The notes beneath the pieces are model-generated. The model saw nothing but the letters and a program-made list of their open reading frames with translations, ran no database searches and was not told the DNA's origin. From Erysipelotrichaceae bacterium (GTDB taxonomy: Bacteria; Bacillota_I; Bacilli_A; Erysipelotrichales; Erysipelotrichaceae), in assembly GCA_009773735.1 (NCBI GenBank), contig WSYG01000004.1:65932-125835 (forward strand): a stretch of 59,904 nt of DNA, read 5' to 3'. Below are positions 59,486-59,904 of the stretch, in pieces (position 1 is the first letter of the stretch; each line of letters starts with the position of its first letter). A program made the translations under genes and the position numbers.

Positions 59486-59734
59486 ATGGATCAATACATT
59501 GGCTTAATCGCAGCCTTTTTAACAACTGTATCGTTCATTCCTCAAGTCATACAAGTCATCAGAACTAAAGATACATCAGGAATTTCATTGATTATGTATT
59601 CCATGTTTGTGGTAGGTGTATTCTTATGGGCGATCCATGGGATCATCAATCGCGATGGTGCAGTCATCATAGCCAACTGTTTTACCTTAGTTTTATCATC
59701 AACTGTATTGGCTTATAAAATCAAATACAAGTAA
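59486..59734 (+). CDS. SemiSWEET (PQ-loop) sugar transporter
   Basis: 82 residues, three transmembrane helices, the size of bacterial SemiSWEETs. PQ motif in S-F-I-P-Q-V-I-Q-V (about 17-25) followed by K-D-T-S-G-I-S-L. SemiSWEETs work as dimers and carry sugars downhill. It starts one base after the prs stop, so it is co-transcribed with prs. No strong Shine-Dalgarno; translational coupling is likely. Confidence 0.88.
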   Translation: MDQYIGLIAAFLTTVSFIPQVIQVIRTKDTSGISLIMYSMFVVGVFLWAIHGIINRDGAVIIANCFTLVLSSTVLAYKIKYK

Positions 59735-59757
59735 AAGAGCGTAAGCTCTTTTCTTTA
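59733..59757 (+). terminator. Terminator after the SemiSWEET gene
   Basis: AAAAGAGC-GTAA-GCTCTTTT followed by CTTT. Confidence 0.87.
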
Positions 59758-59832
59758 TCCGTAATCTTGGACAGTTCAAATTGATCACTCGCTTCATCAC
59801 GTAAATCCTATATAATAAAATCAGGTGAAACC

Positions 59833-59904
59833 ATGAGTACAACGAATAAAACGGTCATTTTAGAAAAGCAGACCCGACAAAGCATCTTAATGGGTCTTTT
59901 AGAA
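59833..59904 (+). CDS. Unidentified gene, N-terminal part (runs off the window)
   Basis: 24 codons, M-S-T-T-N-K-T-V-I-L-E-K-Q-T-R-Q-S-I, open to the end of the window. TATAAT at 59811-59816 and AGGTGAAA before the ATG support a real start. Too short to identify. Confidence 0.6.
   Translation, partial: MSTTNKTVILEKQTRQSILMGLLE

Noticed and set aside
1-59904. TGA read as tryptophan (Mollicute code)
   Set aside because: Many genes end at TGA at family-typical lengths with overlapping ATGA junctions.
1-59904. tRNA, rRNA or insertion sequences
   Set aside because: I looked for tRNA T-arm patterns, rRNA segments and transposase-like frames and saw none; a covariance-model scan would be decisive.

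Overview
The window is about 60 kb of chromosome from a low-to-moderate G+C member of the Bacillota, most likely a non-sporulating Bacilli/Erysipelotrichia-type lineage. TGA works as a stop codon (for example rnpA, pth and divIC end in TGA), so this is not a Mollicute with a recoded TGA. It comes from the neighbourhood of the replication origin: rpmH-rnpA-yidC-jag, pth-mfd-rqcP-divIC, tmk-holB-ricT-rsmI, metG, mnmG-rsmG-noc-parA-parB-mnmE, tatD-yabE, rnmV-rsmA-ispE-glmU-prs are all present. Their order is shuffled relative to Bacillus subtilis, and the sporulation genes usually interleaved with them (spoVT, yabP, yabQ, yabG, sspF) are missing. dnaA and a recognisable oriC or parS were not found.

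Region by region. 1-9.6 kb: the edge of a LysE-type exporter, then ribosomal protein L34, RNase P protein, YidC, Jag, an esterase, Pth, Mfd, RqcP, DivIC and phosphoglycerate mutase. 9.7-14.2 kb: a PepSY protein and its two-component system, which share a matching operator, then cysK divergent from a CymR-like Rrf2 regulator. 14.3-23.7 kb: an accessory catabolic regulon made of an MFS transporter, an RpiR regulator, and a six-gene operon (FAD-linked oxidase, second MFS paralogue, EtfB, EtfA, SDR dehydrogenase, FGGY kinase). Its gene content mirrors the E. coli ygc cluster (ygcU-yqcE-ygcR-ygcQ-ygcW-ygcE), whose substrate I do not know. 23.7-28.6 kb: surE, a Nudix hydrolase and the tmk-holB-ricT-rsmI block. 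28.6-34.7 kb: rubrerythrin, three members of a lipoprotein family, and an ADP-ribosylglycohydrolase/VWA pair. 34.7-37.5 kb: T-box-controlled metG with alkA. 37.6-42.6 kb: a GntR/ABC operon and an MbfA-like iron exporter. 42.7-49.8 kb: tRNA-modification and chromosome-partition genes. 49.9-53.2 kb: a 3D-domain lipoprotein, a Fic protein and a fourth family lipoprotein beside a broken copy of rnmV. 53.2-59.9 kb: rnmV, a purine-riboswitch-controlled permease, rsmA, ispE, glmU, prs and a SemiSWEET transporter.

The most interesting signals are: (1) the ygc-like electron-transfer-flavoprotein regulon, with paired RpiR-type operators 40 bp apart at both of its divergent promoters; (2) seven genes whose -10 box lies only 6-10 nt before the start codon, implying leaderless or near-leaderless mRNAs; (3) the two-component operator repeated with identical geometry at two promoters; (4) a four-member paralogous lipoprotein family, one member of which sits between a truncated and an intact rnmV joined by a 47-bp exact repeat; (5) direct repeats of GTTTACAATA in front of a Fic gene with an altered active-site motif.
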